DNA of 36,805 bases from CAZTZY01 sp964617765 (GTDB lineage Bacteria; Pseudomonadota; Gammaproteobacteria; Pseudomonadales; DT-91): the NCBI GenBank assembly GCA_964617765.1, contig CAZTZY010000019.1, positions 1-36,805 on the forward strand, given 5' to 3'. This document shows, piece after piece, positions 23,567 to 31,896 of this stretch. The notes under the pieces are model-generated. The model was not told the DNA's origin. It saw only the letters and a program-made list of their open reading frames with translations, and searched no databases. Each line of letters begins with the position of its first letter. Positions within the stretch are counted from its first letter, which is position 1. A program made the translations under genes and the position numbers.

Positions 23567-25158
23567 GATGCGGCACTGTAATATTGGTTATAGAAATTTT
23601 TCAAATAATCATCAAAAGCTGAACTATCAGCAGTTTCGATGGTTTTCTGTTGGACTAGCGAATCTGCAGCAAGTTCTTCAAAAACAGAACGTTTGTTGGT
23701 GGATAAGGGCGTATCAGTAAAATAGGTTCGCCATTGTTCTGATTGACGGCGACTGAATTCAGCAAAGGTAATGCCTTCATTCCGCATGATAGCCAATACC
23801 TGCGCCGAGGGAGTCAGAGCGGTATTTTCGATTTTGGAAGATTGTTCTACCCATGTGGTTTGATAAGTTTTGGACGCATGCAGGGTATCAAGGGTTTTTG
23901 CCAAAGGCAGCATCGCTTCCATCAAGCCATTGGCCCAGGTTTTGAACTCGACTTTTTTACTGCCAAACAGTAACTCGCAGGAAGGTGCTCGGCCATTAGC
24001 GACAACAGCTTTAAAGTTGGAATTGACGGTCTGGCATTCTTCATCACTAAAATTCGGGCTGTCTTCCAGTAAACAATACATCAGGAACAGGTCCAGAAAA
24101 CGCATGGTGCGAGCATCAATACCTACCGGCGTGAAAGGATTGATATCCATGCAGCGCACTTCTATATATTCGACCCCGCCACGCTTGAGCGCATTTATCG
24201 GGGCTTCGCCGGATGCGGTAATGCGTTTCGGGCGAATGACGCTGTAAAACTCGTTTTCGATTTGTAACAGCGAAGTATTGAGTTGTTGATACTCGCCATC
24301 AGCATTCTTGATGCCAAACGCAGCATAGGCTGAATGGGGAACCGTGATCGCATTGCGTAATGATTCGATGTAATTATCCAGTGTGTTGTAACAAACAAAC
24401 AGTGAGTTTTGCGCCGAGCTCTGGTAACCGAGATCACCCATGCGTAAAGAGGTAGCAAATTCACCATGCCAGCTATGTTCATCAAAGGGCGTCAGGTTAT
24501 GTTGTTGACCCTGTAAAAATGTACGGCAAACGGCCGGCGATGCGCCAAACAAATAGACCAGCAATGGCACCCACCGCCGGAAGTTTCGGATCAGGCCAAA
24601 ATAGCGCGCGGTTTTAAAGGTATCGATGGGATCATGATTGCCAATCGCCAGCTGGTAGCTGGCCCAGAATTTATCACTCAGGGAAAAGTTGTAATGAATG
24701 CCACTGATCGTTTGCATCACCTTGCCATAACGGTGGGCCAAACCTTCGCGATAAACCATTTTCATTCTGGCGACATTCGAACTGCCATATTGGGCAATCT
24801 GGATATCCGCTGCTTTGCCCAGCTGGCAAGGCATGCTCGAACTCCACAGCATTTCATCCTGTTTGGCGAGTTCGGCATAGACAAAACGGTGAATGTCATC
24901 AAGATCATCAATACAACTGGAAATTGAGCCGTGCACAGGAGTAATCAATTCCAGAAGTGCCTCCGCATAATCCGTCGTTATTTTGGGATGGCATAATGCT
25001 GATCCCAAAGCCACTGGATGAGGAGTAAGTGCTAACTTTCCTTTAGGGTTAACCCGCAAGCTCTCTCGCTCAATGCCTCGGTTCAGGGCGCAAAGTGCCT
25101 TTAATACAGCAGGGTTGTTCTGCAATATGGCAATATTTTTAGCGAGCGTTGCGGGCAT
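23563..25158 (-). CDS. gshA: Glutamate--cysteine ligase GshA
   Basis: This 531-aa enzyme is the class I gamma-glutamylcysteine synthetase found in gammaproteobacteria (E. coli 518 aa), the first and limiting step of glutathione synthesis. Recognised parts include GIERESLRVNPKGKLALTPH (28-47), TTDYAEALLELITPVH (active-site Asp/Glu), GIHYNFSLSD and VEYIEVRCMDINPFTPVGID. gshB is not nearby. The ATG at 25156-25158 agrees with the family N-terminus. It is divergent from parC across 144 bp, with a dsbB start overlapping its end. Confidence 0.96.
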   Translation of the reverse strand: MPATLAKNIAILQNNPAVLKALCALNRGIERESLRVNPKGKLALTPHPVALGSALCHPKITTDYAEALLELITPVHGSISSCIDDLDDIHRFVYAELAKQDEMLWSSSMPCQLGKAADIQIAQYGSSNVARMKMVYREGLAHRYGKVMQTISGIHYNFSLSDKFWASYQLAIGNHDPIDTFKTARYFGLIRNFRRWVPLLVYLFGASPAVCRTFLQGQQHNLTPFDEHSWHGEFATSLRMGDLGYQSSAQNSLFVCYNTLDNYIESLRNAITVPHSAYAAFGIKNADGEYQQLNTSLLQIENEFYSVIRPKRITASGEAPINALKRGGVEYIEVRCMDINPFTPVGIDARTMRFLDLFLMYCLLEDSPNFSDEECQTVNSNFKAVVANGRAPSCELLFGSKKVEFKTWANGLMEAMLPLAKTLDTLHASKTYQTTWVEQSSKIENTALTPSAQVLAIMRNEGITFAEFSRRQSEQWRTYFTDTPLSTNKRSVFEELAADSLVQQKTIETADSSAFDDYLKNFYNQYYSAAS

Positions 25159-25302
25159 AGGGAATCCGGGTCAATTTAAACAGGGTTGTATTGTGCATCC
25201 ATACGAATAGACAGGCAAATTCGAAGAAACACTGAGTGTGTATGGAAAGCTGCATTCGATGTGGCTAAACTGCCTCTTTTGTTTTAGCAAATAGGGTTGT
25301 GC

Positions 25303-27561
25303 ATGCAAAACATGTTGGATTTAAGTACCGAAGGCGTGGAGCAAGTTCCACTCAAGCAATATACCGAAAAAGCGTATCTGGACTATTCCATGTACGTTAT
25401 TTTGGATAGGGCATTGCCGCATATTGGCGATGGCCTGAAACCGGTACAGCGGCGCATTATTTTTGCGATGAGCGAGCTGGCATTAAAGGCCGGGGCCAAA
25501 CACAAAAAATCGGCTCGTACGGTCGGTGATGTTATCGGTAAATATCATCCCCATGGTGATAGCGCTGCCTATGAAGCCATGGTGTTGATGGCACAGGATT
25601 TCTCGTTCCGATACCCTCTGGTTGATGGCCAGGGTAACTGGGGTTCGCCGGATGACCCGAAATCGTTTGCAGCGATGCGTTATACCGAATCGCGATTGAC
25701 CAAATTCGCAGAAGCCCTGCTGGGAGAATTGGGTCAGGGGACCACCGATTGGCAGCCCAACTTTGATGGCACAATGGAAGAACCGTTAGTACTTCCCGCC
25801 CAGGTGCCGCATGTATTGCTGAATGGTGTTACAGGTATTGCTGTGGGTATGGCTACCGATGTACCACCGCACAATGTCAGGGAAATAGTTCAAGCTTGCG
25901 TAGAGTTGCTGGATAATCCCAAGGCCAATCTCGATGATGTGATGTATTATGTGAAGGGTCCGGATTATCCTACCGATGCCGAAATCATTTCTTCCAAACA
26001 GGATATTCGTCAAATCTATGAAACCGGTCGCGGCTCGCTGAGAATGCGGGCAATATATACGACCGAAAATGGCGATATTATTATTACCGCCTTGCCGCAC
26101 CAGGTTTCCGGTGCCAAAGTGCTCGAACAAATCGCCGCACAAATGCAGGCCAAGAAATTACCGATGGTCGCAGATTTGCGCGATGAATCTGATCATGAAA
26201 ATCCCACACGCCTCGTGATAGAGCCGCGCTCCAATCGTATCGACGTCGAAGAATTGATGAGCCATTTGTTTGCATCGACAGATCTTGAACGCAGTTATCG
26301 GGTAAACCTTAACCTGATCGGCATTGACGGTCGCCCGGCGGTGAAAAGCCTTGTAGAAATTTTGAAAGAATGGCTGGTATTCAGAACCAAAACGACACGA
26401 CGTCGCCTGGAATACCGGCTGGAAAAAATTAACAGTCGATTGCATCTGTTAGAAGGGCGTTTGATCGCGTTCCTGAATCTTGATGAAGTGATTCGCATCA
26501 TTCGGGAAGATGAGAATCCGAAGCAGGAATTGATCAAGCGTTTTGATCTTACTGAAATACAGGCAGAGTACATTCTTGAAACGCGCTTGCGTCAATTGGC
26601 CCGCCTTGAGGAAATGCAAATCCGGGGCGAGCAGGATGAACTGGCGACAGAGAAAAAATCGCTGGAATTGATATTGTCCTCAGAAACGCGTTTGAAAACG
26701 CTGGTGAAAAAAGAACTGTTGGCGGCGGCTGATGAGTATGGCGACAACCGCCGTTCGCCTATTATTGCGCGTGCTGAATCAAAAGCCCTGAGCGAAGTTG
26801 AATTGATCAGTTCAGAACCCATCACAGTCGTGATGTCAGCCAAGGGCTGGATTCGCGCGGCCAAAGGACATGAAATAGCGGGTGAAACACTGAGTTATAA
26901 GTCGGGCGATGAATACCTCTTTGCTGTTAAAGGCAAAAGCAGCCAGCCTGTAGTAATTCTAGACTCTACTGGTCGCAGCTATGCCGTACCATCGCATAAT
27001 CTGCCAACTGCGCGTGGACAAGGCGAGCCATTGACCGGGCGTATTAACGCGCCATCAGGGGCTGAATTTATTGGCGGCATGATGGGGGCTGAAGAACAAT
27101 TATATCTGTTAGGTACCGATGCAGGTTATGGCTTCTTTGCCAAGATGGGCGACCTGATGACCAAGAACAAGGCGGGCAAAGTGGCTATCAGTGTGCCTGA
27201 TGGAGCTAAAGTATTAGCACCACAAATCGTCAATGATCTGGAAAAATCCTTTGTGGCTGCTGTCAGTAATGAAGGCAGGCTCGTGGTATTCCCGGCAGCC
27301 GAATTGCCGATATTGCCTAAAGGCAAGGGCAATAAAATTATCAGCATTCCGCCCGTGCGAGTGAAGGATCGAGAGGAGTTTATGCTGAATGCTATGGTCA
27401 TTCAGCCAGGTGATATCCTCACTGTTTACGCGGGCAAGCGGCATTTGAGCCTGAAGATGGCTGATCTGGAACATTATCTGGGTGAGCGCGGCCGTCGTGG
27501 CAATAAATTGCCCAGGGGATTCCAGAAGGTCGACAAAGTTGAAGTTGAACGAAAAGGGTAA
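25303..27561 (+). CDS. parC: DNA topoisomerase IV subunit A
   Basis: The 752-aa protein is ParC: SMYVILDRALPHIGDGLKPV, ARTVGDVIGKYHPHGDSA, and the catalytic tyrosine region FAAMRYTESRL. The quinolone-determining segment HPHGDSAAYEA keeps the susceptible Ser and Glu. The C-terminal part (after about residue 500) is the beta-pinwheel with RAAKGHEIAG and related repeats. The start used is ATG at 25303, with AGGG seven bases upstream; an in-frame TTG at 25297 would add two residues. ParC with ParE unlinks daughter chromosomes. parE is not adjacent. serB follows after 6 bp. Confidence 0.97.
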   Translation: MQNMLDLSTEGVEQVPLKQYTEKAYLDYSMYVILDRALPHIGDGLKPVQRRIIFAMSELALKAGAKHKKSARTVGDVIGKYHPHGDSAAYEAMVLMAQDFSFRYPLVDGQGNWGSPDDPKSFAAMRYTESRLTKFAEALLGELGQGTTDWQPNFDGTMEEPLVLPAQVPHVLLNGVTGIAVGMATDVPPHNVREIVQACVELLDNPKANLDDVMYYVKGPDYPTDAEIISSKQDIRQIYETGRGSLRMRAIYTTENGDIIITALPHQVSGAKVLEQIAAQMQAKKLPMVADLRDESDHENPTRLVIEPRSNRIDVEELMSHLFASTDLERSYRVNLNLIGIDGRPAVKSLVEILKEWLVFRTKTTRRRLEYRLEKINSRLHLLEGRLIAFLNLDEVIRIIREDENPKQELIKRFDLTEIQAEYILETRLRQLARLEEMQIRGEQDELATEKKSLELILSSETRLKTLVKKELLAAADEYGDNRRSPIIARAESKALSEVELISSEPITVVMSAKGWIRAAKGHEIAGETLSYKSGDEYLFAVKGKSSQPVVILDSTGRSYAVPSHNLPTARGQGEPLTGRINAPSGAEFIGGMMGAEEQLYLLGTDAGYGFFAKMGDLMTKNKAGKVAISVPDGAKVLAPQIVNDLEKSFVAAVSNEGRLVVFPAAELPILPKGKGNKIISIPPVRVKDREEFMLNAMVIQPGDILTVYAGKRHLSLKMADLEHYLGERGRRGNKLPRGFQKVDKVEVERKG

Positions 27562-27567
27562 TCCACA

Positions 27568-28776
27568 GTGAAAGAAATTATCCTGATCAATATTTTTGGT
27601 GCAGACAAACCCGGCGTAACCAACGCTGTAACTAGAGTGTTAGCTACGCATGATGCCAATATCCTTGATATAGGACAGGCAGTTATTCATGAAACATTGT
27701 CTTTGGGCTTGCTGGTAGAATTTGCGGGGAACCAGACCTCTGATGCCTTGAAAGAGGTGTTGTTTGCGCTCGATAAAAAAGGCCTGGAAGTAAAATTTAC
27801 ACCGATCAAACAAAACGAATATGAGCATTGGGTTACTGGCAAGGGCAAACATCGCCATATTATTACCCTGTTAGCACGCAGGATCAGCGCTGAGCATATT
27901 GCCGGTGTTACCGGTATTGTCCGCGCCCAAGGATTGAATATCGATAAAATTGAACGCTTGTCAGGGCGTGTACCATTGGAAGGACATACGACGGAATCCT
28001 CCAAGGCCTGTGTTGAATTTTTTGTCAGTGGTGAAATCAGTAATAAATCGGCGGTTCGACAGGAGTTTCTCAATCTGGCCTCGACGGTCGGAGCGGATAT
28101 TGCCTTCCAGGAAGATAACCTGTTTCGCCGTACGCGACGCCTGGTTTGTTTCGATATGGATTCAACACTGATTGAAGCGGAAGTTATTGATGAACTTGCT
28201 AAGGCCGCCGGTGTAGGTGAAGAAGTTAGCAAAATTACGGAAAGCGCGATGCGCGGTGAAATCGATTTTACGGAAAGTTTTGCTCAACGCCTAGCGCTGT
28301 TAAAAGGCTTGGATGAATCGGTATTAAAAGGCATTGCCGAATCGTTACCCTTGACTGAAGGTGTAGAAAAACTGATCAGCACCTTAAAACGTTATGGTTT
28401 TAAAACTGCGATTCTTTCCGGCGGCTTCGATTATTTCGGGAATTATTTACAACAAAAGCTTGGCTTTGATTATGTCTATACCAATACGCTGGAAATTGAA
28501 AACGGCAAAGTGACCGGACGTGTGGTTGGAACAGTAGTTGATGGTAAACGCAAGGCTGAGTTGCTGCAGGAAATTGCCAAAAAGGAAGGTATAGAATTAC
28601 AACAAGTTATCGCTGTGGGCGATGGTGCTAACGACTTGCCGATGTTAAGCAAGGCGGGCCTGGGCATTGCATTCAGGGCTAAACCTATTGTGAAGAAAGA
28701 AGCCGATCATGCCATATCCACGCTGGGTCTGGATGGTATATTGTATTTGATGGGTTATCGTGACAGGGAGCTGTAG
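27568..28776 (+). CDS. serB: Phosphoserine phosphatase SerB
   Basis: The 402-aa enzyme dephosphorylates phosphoserine in serine biosynthesis. The first 180 residues hold two ACT-like regulatory domains (IFGADKPGVTNAVTRVL; then IAGVTGIVRAQGLNIDKIERL). The catalytic HAD domain follows: FDMDSTLIEAEVIDELA with nucleophile Asp196, ILSGGFDYF, and VGDGANDLPMLSKAGLGIAF. This long two-ACT form is usual in pseudomonads. The start is GTG at 27568, 6 bp after parC, so parC and serB share a transcript that ends at the hairpin at 28800. Confidence 0.96.
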   Translation: MKEIILINIFGADKPGVTNAVTRVLATHDANILDIGQAVIHETLSLGLLVEFAGNQTSDALKEVLFALDKKGLEVKFTPIKQNEYEHWVTGKGKHRHIITLLARRISAEHIAGVTGIVRAQGLNIDKIERLSGRVPLEGHTTESSKACVEFFVSGEISNKSAVRQEFLNLASTVGADIAFQEDNLFRRTRRLVCFDMDSTLIEAEVIDELAKAAGVGEEVSKITESAMRGEIDFTESFAQRLALLKGLDESVLKGIAESLPLTEGVEKLISTLKRYGFKTAILSGGFDYFGNYLQQKLGFDYVYTNTLEIENGKVTGRVVGTVVDGKRKAELLQEIAKKEGIELQQVIAVGDGANDLPMLSKAGLGIAFRAKPIVKKEADHAISTLGLDGILYLMGYRDREL

Positions 28777-28797
28777 GGTTTCAGCATTGAAGTTAAC

Positions 28798-28824
28798 AAA
28801 ACGCCGCTTTATGCGGCGTTTTTA
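28798..28824. terminator. Bidirectional rho-independent terminator between serB and the glycan operon
   Basis: ACGCCGC (28801-28807) pairs with GCGGCGT (28813-28819) around TTTAT. It is preceded by an A-run and followed by TTTTT, so it can end transcription from both sides. Confidence 0.9.
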
Positions 28825-28832
28825 TTTAAAGT

Positions 28833-29963
28833 TTATTTATTCAATGCCCGTGTCAATACATCAGCAATATGCTGCTGATCATCTGCAGTCATGCCTACCC
28901 ACAAGGGCAAGCGAATCAGGCGCTCTGACAAGTCGTTGGTTTTGATCAAATCGCCATGGGTCTTGCCATAACGCGCACCTGCAGGTGAGCTATGTAATGG
29001 GACATAGTGAAATACAGCACTGATATCGTTGCTTTTAAGATCATTTAGTATGGATTGCCGATCAATGGCCGAATCCAATAATATGTAATACATATGGGCA
29101 TTATGCTGGCAATGAGCAGGGATTATTGGTCGGCGTAATCTGCCTTTTTTCTCTAATGGCTCTAGTAGGTCGTGATAAAGTTGCCAGATATCCAGGCGTT
29201 GTCGGGTAATGTTTTCGGCATTTTCGAGCTGGGCATAAAGAAATGCGGCAATCAGTTCGCCCGGTAAAAAAGAAGAACCCACTTCTTGCCACGTATATTT
29301 ATCCACTTCACCGCGGAAGAAACGGCTACGGTCTGTGCCCTTTTCGCGAATTATTTCTGCGCGTAATGCCAGAGATGGATCATTCACCAGCAGGGCTCCA
29401 CCTTCCCCGGAAATGACATTTTTGGTTTCATGAAAACTGTAAGCGCCGAGATCACCAATGGCACCTAAAGCCTTGCCCTTATACTTGGCCATAACGCCTT
29501 GCGCCGCATCTTCCACCACCTTGATATGATGGCGTTTCGCGATAGCCATAATAGTATCCATTTCACAGCCAACACCGGCATAGTGTACCGGTACAATGGC
29601 ACGAGTTTTTGGCGTGATGGCTGCCTCAATAAGGGTTTCATCCATATTCAGGGTATCTTCACGAATATCAACAAAAACAGGTACGCCTCCGCGCAAAACA
29701 AAAGCGTTAGCTGTGGAGACAAAGGTATAGGAAGGCATGATAATTTCATCGCCCGGTTGAATATCCAGAAGCAATGCACTCATTTCAAGCGCTGCAGTGC
29801 ATGAATGAGTCAACAAGACTTTGGATGATTGCGTTTGTTGCTCCAGCCACTGGTGGCATTGTTTGGTAAACGGGCCATCACCAGCCAGCTTGTTATTGAA
29901 ATGCGCCTGGGCAATATAGAAAAGCTCTTTGCCGGTCATGTAGGGTTTGTTAAATGGGATCAT
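28833..29963 (-). CDS. wecE: WecE-like dTDP-4-amino-4,6-dideoxyhexose transaminase
   Basis: The 376-aa PLP enzyme belongs to the DegT/DnrJ/EryC1/StrS family and is close to E. coli WecE (RffA) throughout. It has IPFNKPYMTGKEL, ALLLDIQPGDEIIMPSYTFV, PVHYAGVGCEMDTIMAIAK, VVEDAAQGVMAKYKGKALG, and SFHETKN with the PLP lysine at Lys181, the same number as in WecE. WecE transfers an amino group from glutamate to dTDP-4-keto-6-deoxy-D-glucose, giving dTDP-Fuc4N. That keto sugar is exactly what RfbB, encoded across the divergent gap, makes. It is the last gene of the operon, 69 bp after its neighbour. The sugar stereochemistry (Fuc4N or viosamine) cannot be settled by eye. Confidence 0.92.
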   Translation of the reverse strand: MIPFNKPYMTGKELFYIAQAHFNNKLAGDGPFTKQCHQWLEQQTQSSKVLLTHSCTAALEMSALLLDIQPGDEIIMPSYTFVSTANAFVLRGGVPVFVDIREDTLNMDETLIEAAITPKTRAIVPVHYAGVGCEMDTIMAIAKRHHIKVVEDAAQGVMAKYKGKALGAIGDLGAYSFHETKNVISGEGGALLVNDPSLALRAEIIREKGTDRSRFFRGEVDKYTWQEVGSSFLPGELIAAFLYAQLENAENITRQRLDIWQLYHDLLEPLEKKGRLRRPIIPAHCQHNAHMYYILLDSAIDRQSILNDLKSNDISAVFHYVPLHSSPAGARYGKTHGDLIKTNDLSERLIRLPLWVGMTADDQQHIADVLTRALNK

Positions 29964-30032
29964 GGTTAACCAATACTCTGCAAAAGCTGAAAGTGATGTT
30001 GCTATAAAACTGTATGTGAGAATGAGCCGGTA

Positions 30033-30410
30033 TTAGCCGCGTGCGGCAATGATGGTTCCGAAAGTAATAAGGCCAATGCCTAACACTTTTTGTAATGTTA
30101 CGGGTTCATGTAAAAGCCAGCCACTCAAGATAACCACCACAACAAAATTTAAGCTCATGAACGGGTAGGCATGGCTGAGATCAAACTTCGACATTGCCGC
30201 CATCCAGGTCAATGATGCCAAAAAAGCAGCCGCAAAGCCTGAAAAAATCAAAGGGTCAAACAAAAGGAAAATGACATGTTTTACTTTGTCGAAGGTGTTT
30301 TCCGGCAACGAGCCGCCCAACTGCGAGATGCGCCATTTAAGGATCAATTGGCCATATACGGTAAAAGCAATTGTTGCAGCAATGTAAATATAATCAGTCA
30401 ATCTTGGCAT
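30033..30410 (-). CDS. Small EamA/ArnF-like membrane protein, possible flippase half
   Basis: The 125-aa product has four predicted membrane helices and looks like one repeat of a drug/metabolite transporter: YIYIAATIAFTVYGQLILKWR at the start, and DLSHAYPFMSLNFVVVVILSG and KVLGIGLITFGTIIAARG at the end. This size and pattern match ArnE/ArnF and SMR-type proteins. ArnE/ArnF pairs move undecaprenyl-phosphate-aminoarabinose across the inner membrane. Only one such gene is visible here, so it could act as a homodimer. Position between the acyltransferase and transaminase genes supports a role in moving a lipid-linked amino sugar, which is inferred. Confidence 0.82.
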   Translation of the reverse strand: MPRLTDYIYIAATIAFTVYGQLILKWRISQLGGSLPENTFDKVKHVIFLLFDPLIFSGFAAAFLASLTWMAAMSKFDLSHAYPFMSLNFVVVVILSGWLLHEPVTLQKVLGIGLITFGTIIAARG

Positions 30411-30455
30411 GAATGTGCTCCATGATGAATTTAAAAGCGATTAAGCCAGTTTTCG

Positions 30456-31118
30456 TTAGATACATATTCCGCTATCAGCTGCAATGGAGCGCAGCTTTTT
30501 GGCTGGAGTGCCCCGGTATTCAGAAAGACTTTCAGTGCTGCGTGTTACCAGGCTTTGTGCGCCTATCAAGGTTTCATCGCCAATGATAGTTTGGTGGAGA
30601 ACCGTAGTTGAAAATCCCAGAAAATTTTGATTGCCAATAGTGACTTCTCCGCCAATAGTGACATTCGCAGCGATAAAATTATGATTGCCAATATTGCTGT
30701 TATGGCAGATGGTTACATTAGACCAAATAACATTATTCGAACCGATAGCAGCGCCTGGTTCGATGACAACACCCGGCATAATAATATTGTTATCTCCCAG
30801 GGCAACATCGGTAGCGACAAAATTTGCATTACTGATAATGTTGGAGAGGTTATAGCCGGCAGCCTTGATTTTATTATAACCCGCTTCACGTAAGCGCATA
30901 TTTTTATAGCCAATGGCTACGAAAAAAAGTGCATCATCAGGAGTATATTTTTTACAGGCTTCTGTCCAGGTCAAGATGGGCAGCGATAAAAGGGAGTCGG
31001 CTGTTTTGAATGCATCATCAACTACAAATCCCAGCACATTCAGCCCAAGATCATTCGCAGCATAATAATGGGCTTGCCTGGCTAATGATGTTGCGCCGAA
31101 AATGAGAATACCTTTCAT
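30456..31118 (-). CDS. PglD/NeuD-like sugar O/N-acyltransferase
   Basis: The 220-aa protein has an N-terminal Rossmann-like PglD_N domain (MKGILIFGATSLARQAHYYA, 1-20) and a C-terminal left-handed beta-helix of hexapeptide repeats (about 97-205, for example IGSNNVIWSNVTI and IGGEVTIGNQNFLG). His139 in VTICHNSNIG aligns with the catalytic base of PglD. PglD acetylates a UDP-4-amino sugar with acetyl-CoA, so this enzyme is a natural candidate to acylate the 4-amino group made by the WecE-like transaminase. NeuD-type O-acetylation is the other possibility. The gene starts 3 bp after the PhyH gene. Confidence 0.88.
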   Translation of the reverse strand: MKGILIFGATSLARQAHYYAANDLGLNVLGFVVDDAFKTADSLLSLPILTWTEACKKYTPDDALFFVAIGYKNMRLREAGYNKIKAAGYNLSNIISNANFVATDVALGDNNIIMPGVVIEPGAAIGSNNVIWSNVTICHNSNIGNHNFIAANVTIGGEVTIGNQNFLGFSTTVLHQTIIGDETLIGAQSLVTRSTESLSEYRGTPAKKLRSIAADSGICI

Positions 31119-31121
31119 GGT

Positions 31122-31886
31122 TTAGCCCTGGTTTGGCTTGTATAGGCGTTGTTCGGGTGGAAGATAAAATTCTTCCAGGCTGGTGGGCATGCGCACATTC
31201 ATGCCTATCAGGCGACGGCCATTTTCGCCGAAGCTATCAATGATGTCCTTTGGAATCAGTCTGGGAAAGTCAAAACGCTGGCGCATATAGGAGCGACAAA
31301 TATTAATGGTTAGTGAATGACGTGTTCTGTTAGTAGAGTTAAAGCCGGCAGCATGGACAAGGCGACCATTGAAAAGAATCATATCACCCGCTTTGCAGCA
31401 GGCACGTTTGGCATTGGCGTAAAAGAATTCTTCAACAGGTAGATCTTCGGTTTTATGTGAGCCGGGTAGATACCAGGTTGCACCATTATCGAGAGTGAAG
31501 TCATCCAGCGGAAATATCACACCCAGGTTTGTGGCATAACCCGGTATGAATCGCGGAGAATCAACGTGCACGCGGCTACCATAATTACCCTGGCTGGGTG
31601 GCAATGAGGATGATTGATAGGCATAGACAATACAGGTATCTGAAAAAGCCTTGTCCAGATAATCATTCATGACGGGATCATCGAGAAGGCTGGCCATATT
31701 AGTGCCGCGAACCATGCAGTTATGCACCATGCCTTTATCAAATACATCGGGGTGACGTATAGCATCTTCGGCAACAGACCGTTCGAGCTCATTGCGCAGA
31801 TTGGCCACTTGCTCTGCGGTCAATACCGAAGGAACTATGGTGACGCCTTCTGTATCCAGCATGTCGAGTAATGTCTGGTCTATCAT
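31122..31886 (-). CDS. Phytanoyl-CoA dioxygenase family (PhyH) oxygenase
   Basis: The 254-aa protein has the PhyH fold of Fe(II)/2-oxoglutarate dioxygenases. Iron ligands can be seen as His107 and Asp109 (SRVHVDSPRF) and His178 (NGRLVHAAGF), with Arg189 in RTRHSLTI as the likely 2-oxoglutarate anchor. Such enzymes hydroxylate a wide range of small molecules, including fatty acyl groups and sugar moieties. Inside this operon it could hydroxylate the sugar or its acyl group, but the substrate is unknown. It lies 10 bp after the methyltransferase gene. Confidence 0.87.
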   Translation of the reverse strand: MIDQTLLDMLDTEGVTIVPSVLTAEQVANLRNELERSVAEDAIRHPDVFDKGMVHNCMVRGTNMASLLDDPVMNDYLDKAFSDTCIVYAYQSSSLPPSQGNYGSRVHVDSPRFIPGYATNLGVIFPLDDFTLDNGATWYLPGSHKTEDLPVEEFFYANAKRACCKAGDMILFNGRLVHAAGFNSTNRTRHSLTINICRSYMRQRFDFPRLIPKDIIDSFGENGRRLIGMNVRMPTSLEEFYLPPEQRLYKPNQG

Positions 31887-31896
31887 GCCAATGCCC

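Noticed and set aside
25303..27561. Quinolone-resistance change in parC
   Set aside because: The HPHGDSAAYEA segment keeps the susceptible Ser and Glu.
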